NCBI GenBank assembly: GCA_022606425.2 | Contig: JAHDVF020000001.1 | Span: 1,364,001-1,428,000, forward strand | DNA from: Lepidostoma basale | Lineage: Eukaryota > Arthropoda > Insecta > Trichoptera > Lepidostomatidae | Direction of reading: 5' to 3' | DNA: 64,000 nt | In this document: positions 52,120 through 62,764 of the stretch, one piece after another | Numbering within the stretch: the stretch's first letter is position 1 | How the letters are laid out: every line of letters begins with the position of its first letter | The notes under the pieces: model-generated | Seen by the model: only the letters and a program-made list of their open reading frames with translations | Told to the model about the DNA's origin: nothing | The model's database searches: none | Translations under genes and position numbers: made by a program

Positions 52120-52560
52120 TAGCCCTACGCTTCGATCAGCAAACTCTTCGGCAATAGGGAGATTAGTTGAAGACTACAGGGGAAAAACAAGGAATGTCAG
52201 TTAAAATTCAAAATAAATGTAATAATGCCATCTAGCGGCATTTGTACGTATCTATCCACAGTAAAATTTTCATATTCAAAAATCATGTGTGTCATCGACT
52301 ATGGCCAGATAATCGATTGCTAATTGCTATAAAATATATATACTTTGATTAGCTTTCTTCTCAATTTATTCAAATTAACCTTCTACTAACATTCCTTGTT
52401 TTCCCCTGTAGTCTTCAGTTGAGCCAAAGCGCAACCCCCGAACAAATTTCGGAGATCGGGCTTTCGCAGTGGCAGGTCCGTCCGCCTGGAATATGCTTCC
52501 TGCATGCCTCAGATGCATTGACAATTCGACAGATTTTAAATCTCACCTATATAAAATATA
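52120..52560 (+). mobile_element. LINE-D end, split by a MITE
   Basis: Left: agcaaactcttcggcaat, gggagattagtt. Right: gagccaaagcgcaacccc, then NFGDRAF-like GDRAFAVAGPSAWNMLPACL and DFKSHL. Joined around the MITE at 52169-52416, the order equals that at 62765-62950. Confidence 0.85.
52169..52416. mobile_element. 248-bp TIR element (MITE) with 4-bp TSD
   Basis: TIRs gaagactacaggggaaaaac + aaggaatgt and the complement ending at 52416 (28-29 nt, one indel). AGTT flanks it (52165-52168 and 52417-52420). The uninterrupted target reads gattagttgagcc at 62770. No coding. The superfamily cannot be assigned from a 4-bp TSD alone. Confidence 0.88.
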
Positions 52561-52564
52561 AATA

Positions 52565-53030
52565 TCGCATAAAATATAAACAATGGTTATCTGATTGCTG
52601 GTGTCAGATGCAGCTCTCATGACTAAAAACGTTGTCAAAGCGCCTTTGAGGTGAGCTATTATAGGAATAACGACTCTCCGAAAGGTTATCTCAAGTAACC
52701 AATATTACACTGAGAAAGAAATATTTGAAATCGAATTGAGAAAAACTTGAGTATCCTAAAAAATATCTTATATTTGATAATGCCTTTTACAGTGAAACAA
52801 GTCACTCCTTTTAAATATTATACAATAAAGCTTACAGAAAACGTTAATTTTCATTTATAATTAATAATTTATATAAAGTTTTTTTTAATATTTCGTGGAT
52901 TATTTTCAATTTCCAAATTTAGGACACTGCTATTTTCAGTTTCCAAAGTATATTTCTATGGAATTTCACAGTGTTAATGTCTTAGCTTTCAATACATTGT
53001 TTATATGAAGGTTTGTATTATCTGATTTGT
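52565..53030. other. unassigned AT-rich sequence
   Basis: No recognised features besides LINE-D trailing sequence at the start. Confidence 0.35.
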
Positions 53031-53032
53031 AG

Positions 53033-53200
53033 GAATGAAAACGTCGTATCCTAGAAGTTTTATGAAAATAATATGTTTCGCATTGCTAAGGCACTATCGA
53101 ATGTATTTTGATATGTTTCGCCTTGCTAAGAAACATGTCATTCTCATAAAATATAATAAAACTTCTGGAGAACAGACGTTATCATCGTTCAAGAAACAAG
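53033..53200. mobile_element. palMITE copy G, shortened
   Basis: gaatgaaaacgtcgtatcct, ataatatgtttcgcattgct, taaggcactatcgaatg, then gaaacatgtcattctcataa, acttctggagaacagacgtt. Inner right arm partly deleted. Confidence 0.75.
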
Positions 53201-53267
53201 TAAGATTCTATTATCTTTCAAGCGATAATAAATACTAATTATTCAGTCTTCAATTCAATATTCATAA

Positions 53268-53749
53268 CTAACTAACTAACCATCACGCCATTTCCCCGGA
53301 GGGGTAGGCAGAGAGGATGGATCGCCAAAATGGCCTGTCCTGGCATACCTCTCGGGCTTCATCTACATTCATACATCGTACCATGCACGCACGTCGATTA
53401 TTCCGACTTCGAATGTGACCGCCTTTTAGTAATTGATTAATTTGGTCATGCCATGTTTTCCTCGGTCGTCCTCGGCTTCTTTTCCCACTCACGCTGCTTG
53501 TGTACAACTTTTAACCATTCTACTCTCATCCATTCGTTCCATATGTCCAAACCATCTCAGGGATCCTTTTTTAATTTTATTCATGATGCAGTCATCTGCC
53601 TTACATTTCTTTCTTATTTCATCGTTCGGTATTCTATCATACAACCTTTTCCCGCACATTCTTCTTAGTGATCTCATTTCTACGGAGTTTATCCTGCTTT
53701 CATCCTTCTTTTGCCAGTTCCAACCTTCACTTCCATACATGAGGGTTGG
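53268..53749 (-). mobile_element. LINE-A copy between exact 54-bp direct repeats
   Basis: Minus strand: MYGSEGWNWQKKDESRINSV, MRSLRRMCGKRLYDRIPN, MKGSLRW-like KGSLRWFGHMERMDESRMVK, RSRGRPRKTWHDQINQLLKG, ILSAYPSGEMA; 3' tail aactaactaac inverted. The flanks 53214-53267 and 53750-53803 are identical over 54 bp (starting tctttcaagcgataataaat). Confidence 0.93.
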
Positions 53750-53803
53750 TCTTTCAAGCGATAATAAATACTAATTATTCAGTCTTCAATTCAATATTCA
53801 TAA

Positions 53804-54490
53804 TGTAAAATATTAAAATCATCTTTAGATATTAGCTCCTAACAGGAAACGCGAAGGGTCCCAACACCCCATACGTATAGCGAAAATGTATTCTAAACGA
53901 CATAAATCTCAATCTTCTTTTGCAGCGTACTCCCAGCCTTTGTTCCGCAATGTTTGATTATTTATTCTCTGCGTTTTCTTGCACCGTAATGTGCAAAATA
54001 GTGTTTATTTGAAACAACGTAATGTAGCATCTATAAAATAAATTCCCGCCTGCCGTAATCGAATTGAATGGGAAATTAAATTTTTATATCGCCGTCCGAG
54101 TGAAACGTGAAAATCAACATCCGTTATCTACGCAAGACTTACGGTTATGAATCAAACTTTTTACTAAGAATAAATTGTTATTCAGCGCTAAAGTTTCGCC
54201 GGAAAATTTTCTCGAGGATTATTTTAATCCTGAAAGTACGTACATAGTACATATGTTCCCCTAATACGCTGTATACCCGACAGTGCCGAGTGGTGTAAGT
54301 ACCCAATTTTCGTAGGATAACAATACAAAATTGCTTTCAGCCGAAAATCTTTCGACGATTTTTTTTAAACGCGTATATTATTACCCAAAGAAATTGCATT
54401 CATAAAACTCAATTGTGAGTTTCCATAAGCTATATTTTCGATTCTACAATTATGTTTCGGATTGTTCTCGTCCATCCTCGATGTAAAAAT
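53804..54490. other. unassigned, possibly unique
   Basis: Less AT-rich, no repeat partner in the window. I see aatcttcttttgcag before cgtactcccag (acceptor-like) but no supported exon. Confidence 0.3.
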
Positions 54491-54491
54491 T

Positions 54492-54765
54492 TTAGTATTT
54501 ATTGTTTCTTGAATAAAGATGACGATGAAAAATTTTAGTATTTTTTGTTTCTTGAACTCGATATTAAATAATTAATATAAATGAAAACGTCTGTCTTCTA
54601 AGAGTTTTATTAAATTTGAAATGAAATCACATGTTTCGCCCTTCTAAGGCATTATAAAAATATCATTTGATAATGCCTTAGAAAGGTGAAACATGTCATT
54701 CCATATACAATTTAATAAAACCCCTTGAAGACAGACGTTTCCATTTATATTAATTATAAAAATTA
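54492..54765. mobile_element. palMITE copy H
   Basis: Both arms: aatgaaaacgtctgtcttct, cacatgtttcgcccttctaa, ggcattat; inverse gataatgccttagaaaggtg, aaacatgtcattccatatac, acagacgtttccatttatat. The outer left end is partly duplicated (attgtttcttgaa occurs twice). Confidence 0.82.
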
Positions 54766-54971
54766 TAACCTTAGAAATTATTTTGAGCTATTTATTTATT
54801 TTTTAAATTACACTGATTATGGATGAGAACCGTCCAAAATATATATGTGAGCAGTGAATTAAGTGGTGTGCAATTTTTTTTTTAATATTCATCCAATTTG
54901 AATATTTAGAATTAATTTATAATTTTGTATATGTCATTACACTCGTATCTTTGTTAGCGTATGTATATTGT

Positions 54972-55115
54972 CTTTTATTCTTCTTCTTCTTCTCGGCGCT
55001 ACATCCCGGTATGGGATTTGGCCTCCTCCACAACAGTCTTCAACTGGCTTCTGTCCCTGGTCATCCCTCTTAAATCTTCAGGTCTTTCTAGTTTCTCTCA
55101 GATGATGATTTTTAA
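54972..55115 (-). mobile_element. LINE-G 3' end fragment
   Basis: Plus strand ttcttcttcttctcggcgct, acatcccggtatgggat, ggcctcctccacaacagtct. The minus strand reads RDRSQLKTVVEEAKSHTG and a GAAGAAG tail, matching 27980-28100. Confidence 0.7.
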
Positions 55116-55469
55116 CGCCATTTTTGAGATAGTCACTTCAAGGGCACTCTTCGCCCGGAAGGTTTCTCCTAAAAAGGAATGTTTTAAGAAAGCTTCTGAA
55201 TGCTCCTTCGTTGTCTAATGCCAAAAGCTCGATCCGCGAAATTTGACAAGAAGTTTGTGTGTTGCTTCATCCTTTGAAAATCGTAGGGTCAGTTCTTCCT
55301 TATGTTTTTGCCAAGATCGTTGTTCATTGAGGAGTACTCGTATAAGTTTTGAGGCGATTGTGTATTTGTAAGCATGTATCCTTGTACCGTGCGGGGTGAT
55401 TAACCCTGCGATGAACCCTCCTCTTTATGTTTTCATATATAAATTAATATATTCATACTTTTGCAACGA

Positions 55470-55970
55470 TAATCTTAACTTGAAACTCCGACAAAGAATG
55501 ATTAAATGTTATATATGGTCTGTTCTACTATTTGGCTGCGAAACCTGGACTCTGAAAGTGAATGTAATCGGTAAACCGGTTGGAAGCGTTCGAGATATGG
55601 ATATACCGCAGAATGCTCCGTATATCGTGGACTGATAGGGTCAGTAATGCAGACGTACGAATACTACAGAGAGCCAGAGCCAATAGGGAGCTGTTGTCGA
55701 GTGTGAAAATTAGAAAGGTCTCATATTTGGGTCATGTGCTAAGGGGAGAAAAATACAACCTCCTTCGACTGATATTAATGGGTAAAGCGGAGGGACGTCG
55801 GGGAGTTGGTAGAAGGCAGCTGTCCTGGCTGCGGAACATCAAATAGTGGACAGGAATAACAAGAGTTCAGAACCTGTTCCAAGTGGCTCAGGACACAGAT
55901 GCTTATGCAGCAGTGATCGCCAACGTTGGGGGGGACCTGACACGCCACCGAAAGATGAAGAATACTTTTT
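55470..55970 (+). mobile_element. LINE-B RT C-terminal region
   Basis: RQRMIKCYIWSVLLFGCETW, then in a second frame MEAFEIWIYRRMLRISWTDR, ELLSSVKIRKVSYLGHVLRG, EGRRGVGRRQLSWLRNIK (stop), TGITRVQNLFQVAQDTDAYA, AVIANVGGDLTRH. Best LINE-B copy here. RT core upstream is absent. At least one shift and one stop. Confidence 0.88.
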
Positions 55971-56049
55971 ATCAAGAAAGTAAGAACAATCGTATTAAAC
56001 TGTTAAATTAAATAAATTTGTTTTATGTATCACAATTGTATTTTATTTT

Positions 56050-56160
56050 ACTCGACAGCTGTTTCGTCAACCTATGTTGACATCATCAGGTTAGAACACC
56101 TGATGAAGTCAACATAGGTTGACGAAAAATAAAATAAAATACAATTGTGATACACAAAAC
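56050..56160. mobile_element. palindrome with paired hammerhead-like cores
   Basis: Plus strand at 56097: CTGATGAA, stem GTCAAC/GTTGAC with loop ATAG, GAAA. Minus strand (56057-56093): CTGATGAT, same stem, GAAAC, AGCT, GTC. The two arms are inverted around agaaca (56091). Outer arms tattttattttac / ataaaataaaat. Confidence 0.75.
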
Positions 56161-56164
56161 AAAG

Positions 56165-57080
56165 TTCTTTAATTTAATAGTTTAAAATGTCAAGGTATCA
56201 AAGTATTTCGGCCAAAACAATGGACTATTTAACAATCATATATTAGTTTTAAAATATAAAGGTTATCATAAAACAGATAGTCTTCTCAAACAAGTTTGCC
56301 TTTTAGTATATTTTTTCTTCATCTTCCTCGACGAAGCAGCCTAATGTCCTGCGAAACGTGAATATTGGTAAAAATTTGTCTTCTTGACATTATTAAAGCA
56401 TGTACTAAGTATCTTCATAGCATCTCTGTACTTATGTAGGGCGCGAATCGACTTTATGTACTTCCAGGAACAATCTGGTTGCCTCGGGCGGAGATAATAC
56501 GCCGGCTTATTATGGCACCGAGCATTTCCACCACACAGCGGCGAAACCTGTAAGGAGTACTCACTAGCGCACTATTTAAATAGTAATGTAGGTTAAGTGA
56601 GTCTGGGCTATGTTACATCGTCTAGCAAATTATAATATTATAAAGATATCTTCCCCGCGAAAGATTTTACTATTATTCGAGCATTACAACATGCATTATC
56701 ATAAATTTACCGCACTTCCATTTTAAGTAAATCGTTAACATTGGATAGCTCCCAAATGTTCCCCTTAATATAAATGTTTTTCTCATATCGGAGGTTGGAC
56801 AACGGTTTGGTTATATATGTGAGACAGGAAGCGAAATGAATGGATGAGAGAAGGGACCAAAGTTTTCGATGTAACATTCAAAATAGCTTCATTTGAGGCC
56901 ATATAGTGAGGACAATGTTCGATCGGTGGACCAGACGCACCTTGGAGTGAACACGATTGTCATCTGTGGAGTGATGGACATGGCGTGGGCCGTGACCGAG
57001 TGGCTGACGCTCCATATCGGAGTCATGCCAAGCAACGATATTGTTGTGAGCTGTTGTTTCATGATAATTATTATTTTTTT
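56165..57080. other. unassigned, partly non-repetitive
   Basis: 56440-56580 has a more balanced composition (gggcgcgaatcgactttatg, ggagataatacgccgg) and could be unique host DNA. A plus-strand frame at 56893 onward shows no family. Nothing supportable. Confidence 0.3.
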
Positions 57081-57084
57081 CACC

Positions 57085-57215
57085 AAGCTAATAGAGCTTG
57101 GGATAATGTTAAGCATCAGGCATGCGATAGAGTCGGGTGGAGAAGATTCCTTGAGGCCCTATGCACCACGGAGGTGTGACAGGACAAAAAGAAGAAGAAG
57201 AAGAAGAATAGAGCT
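57085..57215 (+). mobile_element. LINE end with GAAGAAG tail
   Basis: QACDRVGWRRFLEALCTTEV then a stop, ggacaaaaagaagaagaaga. Terminal block of a LINE polyprotein (ARDR..WR..L.AL) plus tail; heavily truncated. Confidence 0.65.
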
Positions 57216-57374
57216 ACCTTTCTCTATTTATTTTACTTTTGTCTTGGAAGAAAAACACGTATTCAATAAAGAAACGCCGTCGTTTTTCATTAAAGATCGC
57301 ATAAAAAGCTTTTTCGTTGGTCAAGCCATCTCAATACCGCTGACTTCCAAAGCTGTATACATTTTTTTTTAAAA

Positions 57375-57545
57375 GTCATAAGAACTTAGAGGAGTCCCAC
57401 CGCTTTCCCGAAGCTGTTATAGGCGGACGTCGCCTTTCGTCAGCTTCGCTATATCAATCCCTAGGCCCGTCCCTCGTCCAGTGGGACTTACGTTACTGAG
57501 GTTTTGTGATAAAAAATTAAACAAGAGGGACCCAGGCCACATTTA
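57375..57545 (-). repeat. dispersed repeat R3, copy 2 (inverted)
   Basis: Inverse of 43450-43620: ccgctttcccgaagctgt, cctttcgtcagcttcgcta, aatccctaggcccgtccc, cagtgggacttacgtta, acccaggccac. Confidence 0.65.
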
Positions 57546-57651
57546 AACTACCCATTTCCTCTATGTCCCGCCGAAATGTAAATTTATTTAATAAATACAA
57601 TACAGAAAAATAAAATTCAAAAACAGAGCTACTGAAAACTATCTACATGTA

Positions 57652-58971
57652 CGAGGTCTGTTCAAAAAGTATCGCGAATTTTATATTTTTTCAAAAAGTA
57701 TTTATTTATTCATGAATATCTATTTTGTCCCCTTCAAAGTAATTCCCCTCGGATATAATACATTTATGCCAACGTTTTTTCCAATCCTCGAAGCACTTAA
57801 AAAAATCATTTTTGTGATCTTGTTCAGCTCCTCCTTCGATGCCGTCTTTATCTCCTCAATCGTGGCGTAGCGTCGTCCTTTCATGGGCCTCTTCAGTTTT
57901 GGAAACAGGAAAAAGTCACAGGGGCCAGGTCTGGGGAATACGGTGGCTGCGGCACCATTACTGTGTTGTTTTTGGCCAAATATTCGCACACAAGCAACGA
58001 TGTGTGAGCAGGGGCGTTATCATGGTGCAAAAGCCAGTTTTTGTTCTTCCACAAATCCGGGCGTTTCTGGCGGATTGCTTCGCGCAAATTGCGCATAACT
58101 TGCAGGTAATATTCCTTATTGACCGTACTACCCTGTGGCAAGAACTCATGATGCACCACGCCCCTGCAATCGAAGAAAACTGTGAGCAAAACCTTCACGT
58201 TCGACCGAACTTGGCGCGCTTTTTTTGGTCTTGGCTCATGCGGCAGCTTCCATTGGGATGATTGAGCTTTGGTTTCCACGTCATAACCATAAACCCATGA
58301 TTCGTCACCAGTTATGACCCTCTGGAGCACATTTGGGTCGTCACGGACCGAGTCCAACATCTCCTGAGCAATGTTAACGCGATGCTGTTTTTGGTCGAAA
58401 TTGAGCAATTTTGGCACGAATTTCGCGGCGACCCGACTCATGCCCAAATCATTGGTTAAAATCGAATGGCACGAGCCAATCGATATGTTTAGGTCCTCAG
58501 CAACTTCTCTAACGGTGATTCGACGATTGGCTAATACTATTTTCTTCACTTTATCAATGTTTTCGTCTGTTGTTGACGTGCTCGGGCGTCCGGCACGCTC
58601 TTCGTCGTTCATATCTTCTCGGCCCTCTGAGAACATTTTGTACCACCGATAAACGTTGCTTTGGTCCAAGGTAGCTTCACCATATGCCACAGTCAACATT
58701 CGAAATGCGTCCGCGCACTTTATTTTGTTTTTCACACAAAATTTGATACAGATTCTTTGATCCATTTTTTGGAATAGGCAAAAATCGAAGACGAGCCAAA
58801 ACACATCCAAGCAAAACAGCTGTCAAAAATTAACTAAACATTCAAAATGGCCGACCTTGTCAGCATAAGTAAGGGACATGAGTACCAACATAACGCTACA
58901 AAAAAATCAAAAATCAAATATACGTAGCCAGCGGAAATTCAAAATTCGCGATACTTTTTGAACAGACCTCG
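57652..58971 (-). mobile_element. mariner-3 element, complete ends
   Basis: 1320 bp with ~30-nt TIRs (cgaggtctgttcaaaaagta, tcgcgaattt and the complement ending at 58971), TA on both sides (57650-57651, 58972-58973). Transposase on the minus strand with a frame break. It ends ~40 bp from the STE24 pseudogene. Confidence 0.95.
57706..58765 (-). pseudogene. mariner-3 transposase (DD34D), frameshifted
   Basis: Starts MDQRICIKFCVKNKIKCADA; HTH (VYRWYKMFSEGREDM), GRPSTSTTDENI, second HTH (TVREVAEDLNISIGSCHSIL), RVAAKFVPKLL, first D (VITGDESWVYG), VLLTVFFDCRGVVHHEFLPQ, second D (HHDNAPAHTS), PPYSPDLAP. Near 57915 the frame shifts; CDFFLFPKLKRPMKGRRY (third D) follows in another frame. The C-terminus DWKKRWHKCIISEGNYFEGD ends at a TAA (57706). 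Only a few lesions, so a recently active family. Confidence 0.92.
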
Positions 58972-59008
58972 TACATAACAGCGGGAGGTCAGGTGAGGAT
59001 CAGAGGAG

Positions 59009-59325
59009 GCAAATGTTTACATTGTGCGAAGAGGAGGCGACATGTTCATCTTCTGGCTGTGTCTGTTCTCCGGCGTGATGATCCCCCTTCTCGTGACCAT
59101 CTACCCCGCCGCGATCGTTCCTCTCTTTGATAAGTATCCCCCTTCCCGGATGGGGAACTGCGCACATCAATATAAAAATTGGCCGCTTCTCTGAAGTTTC
59201 CTCTTGGCCAACTGTATGTGGTAGAAGGCTCAAAGCGTTTCGCTCACAGCAATGCTTACTTTTATGGCCTCTTTGAACAAAACGTATTGTTCTCTTCGAT
59301 ACTTTATTAGAAAATTATAAAAAAT
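59009..59325 (+). pseudogene. CAAX prenyl protease 1 (STE24/ZMPSTE24) fragment, broken
   Basis: STE24 is the ER membrane zinc protease that trims farnesylated CAAX proteins. One frame reads VYIVRRGGDMFIFWLCLFSG, a hydrophobic segment, then TIYPAAIVPLFDKYPP. After a shift GELRTSI, an in-frame [37 protein letters not shown] and, after another shift, [10 protein letters not shown]. These are consecutive STE24 blocks upstream of the HExxH site; the zinc site itself is not in the window. At least two frameshifts and one stop make it a pseudogene. It could be retro-copied (no intron within ~300 bp) or a decayed exon. Confidence 0.9.
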
Positions 59326-59344
59326 AAGAGATCAATGCCATATC

Positions 59345-59470
59345 ATTAACTAGAAGGTCTGATGACTTCAAACGAGTGGCAGGAGGTCGATAGCACAGAG
59401 AGGCGAAGGATAATGGGCTATGGAAGTCAGGAAGGAATTCCTATGTCCAACACTGGGCGACAACGCCAAT
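59345..59470 (+). mobile_element. LINE-F 3' end fragment
   Basis: gtctgatgacttcaaacgag, tggcaggaggtcgatagcac, aggaattcctatgtccaaca, ctgggcgacaacgcc and a aatgatgataata tail. Same kind of end as 51940-52060 (inverted). Confidence 0.6.
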
Positions 59471-59474
59471 AATG

Positions 59475-60130
59475 ATGATAATATTTATTTTGGAAGACTC
59501 TAAAATAAGGACGTTGTTCTGAAATTGAACCATTCTCGAAGGTTATTTTTGGCAGGTTTTCTTATTCTACCATCACTACGTATTCCTTCAATTTTACCTT
59601 GGATAATCAGTTGACAGCACTTTTTGTTTATAGTTTCTCAAAACGTGCCCAGAATATTCAAGTTTCATGGGTTTAATGGTCATAATAATTTCTCTTTTAT
59701 TCTTCATTAACTGCAGTACTTCCTCGTTCGTGACTTTCTGTCAATGATATTTTTAATATTCTAAGATATATCCACATTCCAAAATCATCCAGCTTTTTGG
59801 TGATAGCTTTTTAATATTACCCGATAAACAAAATGTCGAGAATGACCCTGTAACTTCAATCAGTCATCAGAAAGTTACAGATTTTTTTTCTCGATATCTC
59901 GAATGTGAATCACATTATTGTTTTACTAGATCTTGGCTGATCCAAATCGGATATTCCGAGATTTGGGACATATTTACATAATCTTGACGCATATCTTAAC
60001 AAATCACATTAAAATTAAATAAATAGTATATCGGTATATATTTTACTGATTAAGCATTTCCGCTTACATTAACAGGTGACTGCGTCTGCGATTGTCGCGA
60101 AGCATTGTAGATGTGTGCTTCCATAATACA
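59475..60130. other. unassigned
   Basis: No gene. 59510-59760 may be a decayed minus-strand LINE (ordered cctcgttcgtgac, ccattctcgaaggttatttt), not certain. Confidence 0.3.
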
Positions 60131-60137
60131 TTAATTA

Positions 60138-60328
60138 CACATTTATTGTTTCTTGAACAATGGTGTAAAACTCCACATTAAATAATTAATTCGAATGAAA
60201 ATGTCAGTTTTCTAGAAGTTTTTCACGCGGAAAATATAGAATATTTTACGTGAAGCATGTCATTCCTATAAAATATAATAAAACTTCTAGAAAACTGACG
60301 TTTTCATTCGTATTATCAATAATTACAC
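60138..60328. mobile_element. palMITE copy I, compact
   Basis: tttattgtttcttgaacaat, aactccacattaaataatta, aatgtcagttttctagaagt; right aagcatgtcattcctataaa, actgacgttttcattcgtat. The inner loop with the taaggcattatc part is deleted, leaving a short hairpin. Confidence 0.82.
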
Positions 60329-60497
60329 ATTAAAACTACTTAAGAACGCAATCTATAAATATATAATATAACTTGAAGTTGTCGCTGAATATGTTTGGTT
60401 GCTCATTGAAATGTAGATCATTAAAGTAGTAAAATATTATATGTTTGGAGATCTATGATTAAGATAATACAATTTTCTTGGTAATATCTACCGGTCA

Positions 60498-61200
60498 ATC
60501 ATTGACAAGGTAAGACTCTCGCGAATGTGTTCTCAGAGAGTGTTGAAATATTTTGGACACATAGCCAGGAGAGATCAGGACAACCTTAAAAAGCTCATTA
60601 TCATGGGCACAGTGGAAGGTAGGCGACCACAAGGACGACCACCGAGCCGCTGGTCCGATTAGATGGACATCTAATAACCCATTTCTTTAGATTAATCAGA
60701 GGATACTTCGAAAACTCGGCCGTACTGGAGGATGTTGGTCATTTTGTCCCTGATACGTATCTCCGACAGCGACAGCACAGATTGTTTTACCTACCGGCCG
60801 CCAGAACCAATCTGCCTCTGACACCGGTGGGAAGAGCAATTAGTCTGTTGAACGCGGTCTCCTCGGAGATCGACGTCTTTCATATTAGTGAAAGTACGTT
60901 CAGAGGACAAATATTCTTGACTTTAGAAAGTATCTTGTCTTCATAATGTCGAACCATCACTAATGCGTTCCTGGTATTATGTTGTATGTATATAATATTT
61001 TACATGTACTCAATATATGCCTTAAACATTTATGCTGTTCGTAATGTCTTTTGAGTAAATAAACTGATTTCATTGATTGATTGATTGATTAAATCAGGGA
61101 TCTGACTGGTCTCTCATTAGCTGCATCCTGGAGACTGGCGGGTGACAGGAGCGCATGGTGTGCCATGGTCAATAGTTTACAGGATGGACACGAACCTCAA
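60498..61200 (+). mobile_element. LINE-I copy split by LINE-C
   Basis: Left part: LSRMCSQRVLKYFGHIARRD, QDNLKKLIIMGTVEGRRPQG, RPPSRWSD; right part (from 61090): QIRDLTGLSLAASWRLAGDR, SAWCAMVNSLQDGHE. Together they form a normal LINE polyprotein end, broken at RWSD/QIRD by LINE-C. Confidence 0.85.
60672..61090 (+). mobile_element. LINE-C insertion in LINE-I
   Basis: YLRQRQHRLFYLPAARTNLP, GRAISLLNAVSSEIDVFHIS, stop, 3' UTR with tttgagtaaataaactgat and (GATT)n. GATTAGAT (about 60656-60663) and GATTAAAT (61085-61092) may be its target duplication with one change. Confidence 0.82.
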
Positions 61201-61204
61201 TATA

Positions 61205-62330
61205 TCAACCAGATTTTGATTGTTATTTCTGCTACTATCAAAGGAGATATTGAAATACCAATATCGTTGGTGTGTATTATCTAGCTAGTTGTATTAAATG
61301 TTTATCTTTCATCGGCAGCTGCTCCCGTTTCAATAGTCAACGGCTAGATTATGTAAAGGCGAGGAAGGTAGAAATACGTTGGTTTGCGGATGGAGAACTT
61401 TTGACTGTCAACAAATAATAATTAGAGTGCATCCATTAGCTATCAAGTATTGGTGGGGCTTGCATGCTAATTGAAATAGATCATCGCCTATCTTTTCATA
61501 AGTACACACCCGCGCTGAAGCCATAGAGAAGATAAAAGACGTTTAAATGATTTAACCATAATCCACTAGAAATACAAATGAATAAACGTACTACTAAATG
61601 CGAAATTATTAGTTTGATATTGCCATACTTGTATAAAATAATTAACTATTATCTAACCCTTTAAATGCCGGAAGTTATTAGTATTGCCGTACTCAGCAGG
61701 TCGTGATTTTTTCAACAAAAATGAAACCTAAAAAAATATATTTTTTGTACAAAGGATATTTGTACAAAGGATATATACAGATACAAAGGATATTATGAAA
61801 ACTTAATAAATATATACACCATGTGGCGTTTGAACTGCCGTTTACTTAGAAAAACACAGTTTAAATATTCGCAAATGTCAGGGTTGTCACAATTTGACAC
61901 AGAAAACACTTTTACTTGTAAATGTAGTTGTGTTTATAAATTATATTTATTGATTTATTTATTTATTAAAAAATAACAAAAATAACACACAAAAAATCAA
62001 TCATTGAACAAAACTTCAAACATCGCTAACATAAATCATCGCAATTAAGACGTAAAAAAAACTGTAGTCGGTGACCCTGTATCCGAGAAAGTCACTGTCG
62101 TGAGAGCTTTTGGATAACTTTTAGAAATATGACTGTAACTTTGATAATATAGGTGAGATATACGATTGACATTTTATAACGAGCTAGATCCACCTATTAC
62201 ATTATTTATTACCTTATTATATTATATTATAGTAAATTTATTATTAAAGCTGAAATGTGCATAATGGGATATGGAGAGAAAAAATGCTTCGCATTATTAG
62301 TCTGAGGGAATAGACAAAATACCCAATACC
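61205..62330. other. unassigned AT-rich sequence
   Basis: No element or gene recognised in about 1.1 kb. A short duplicated caaaggatat near 61750-61790. Confidence 0.35.
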
Positions 62331-62334
62331 GAAA

Positions 62335-62600
62335 TCAGACCATCACGCCGTCTCCCCGAAAGGGTAGGCAGAAAGAATGGACTCTCACACTTTAACCGAT
62401 GCGGCATCCCATCCTTCTCTTTTCGCCCCGCGGGAGACGCGGTGTGATGGGTTGCGAACCTCATCGCCACCAATAGCCATCTCCCGGGCACACTTCGATC
62501 GTATATCATCCACAATATTAATCAAAAACAATAAAATAAAATAACACAATAAAAATAATTTAACATGTAATGTTCTCTTTAGATGATGCACATATTACCG
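62335..62600 (-). mobile_element. NARE-1 copy with LINE-A 3' end
   Basis: Inverted: accatcacgccgtctccccg, aaagggtaggcagaaagaat, gatgcggcatcccatccttc, cgggagacgcggtgtgatgg, gttgcgaacctcatcgccac, cacacttcgatcgta. One upstream unit remains (aacatgtaatgttctcttta). No TTAG tail. Confidence 0.82.
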
Positions 62601-62764
62601 GATAAAGCTTGTTTATATAAGGGACCGTGTTATATAAAGAACCGAAGATTTTATTTAATAACTAACACTTTTTTCAATTTTATTTTGATTGATATATAGA
62701 AACGATTATCTAATTTTATGAGGATTTAAATATTTTTAGATAAATATTTGCCTTAATTAACTCC

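Noticed and set aside
56893..57372. 159-codon plus-strand frame with hydrophobic stretches
   Set aside because: No recognisable family, and its 3' half reads a LINE tail (GAAGAAG) in the wrong frame. Probably chance.
57839..58261. 140-codon plus-strand frame
   Set aside because: Antisense shadow of the mariner-3 transposase.
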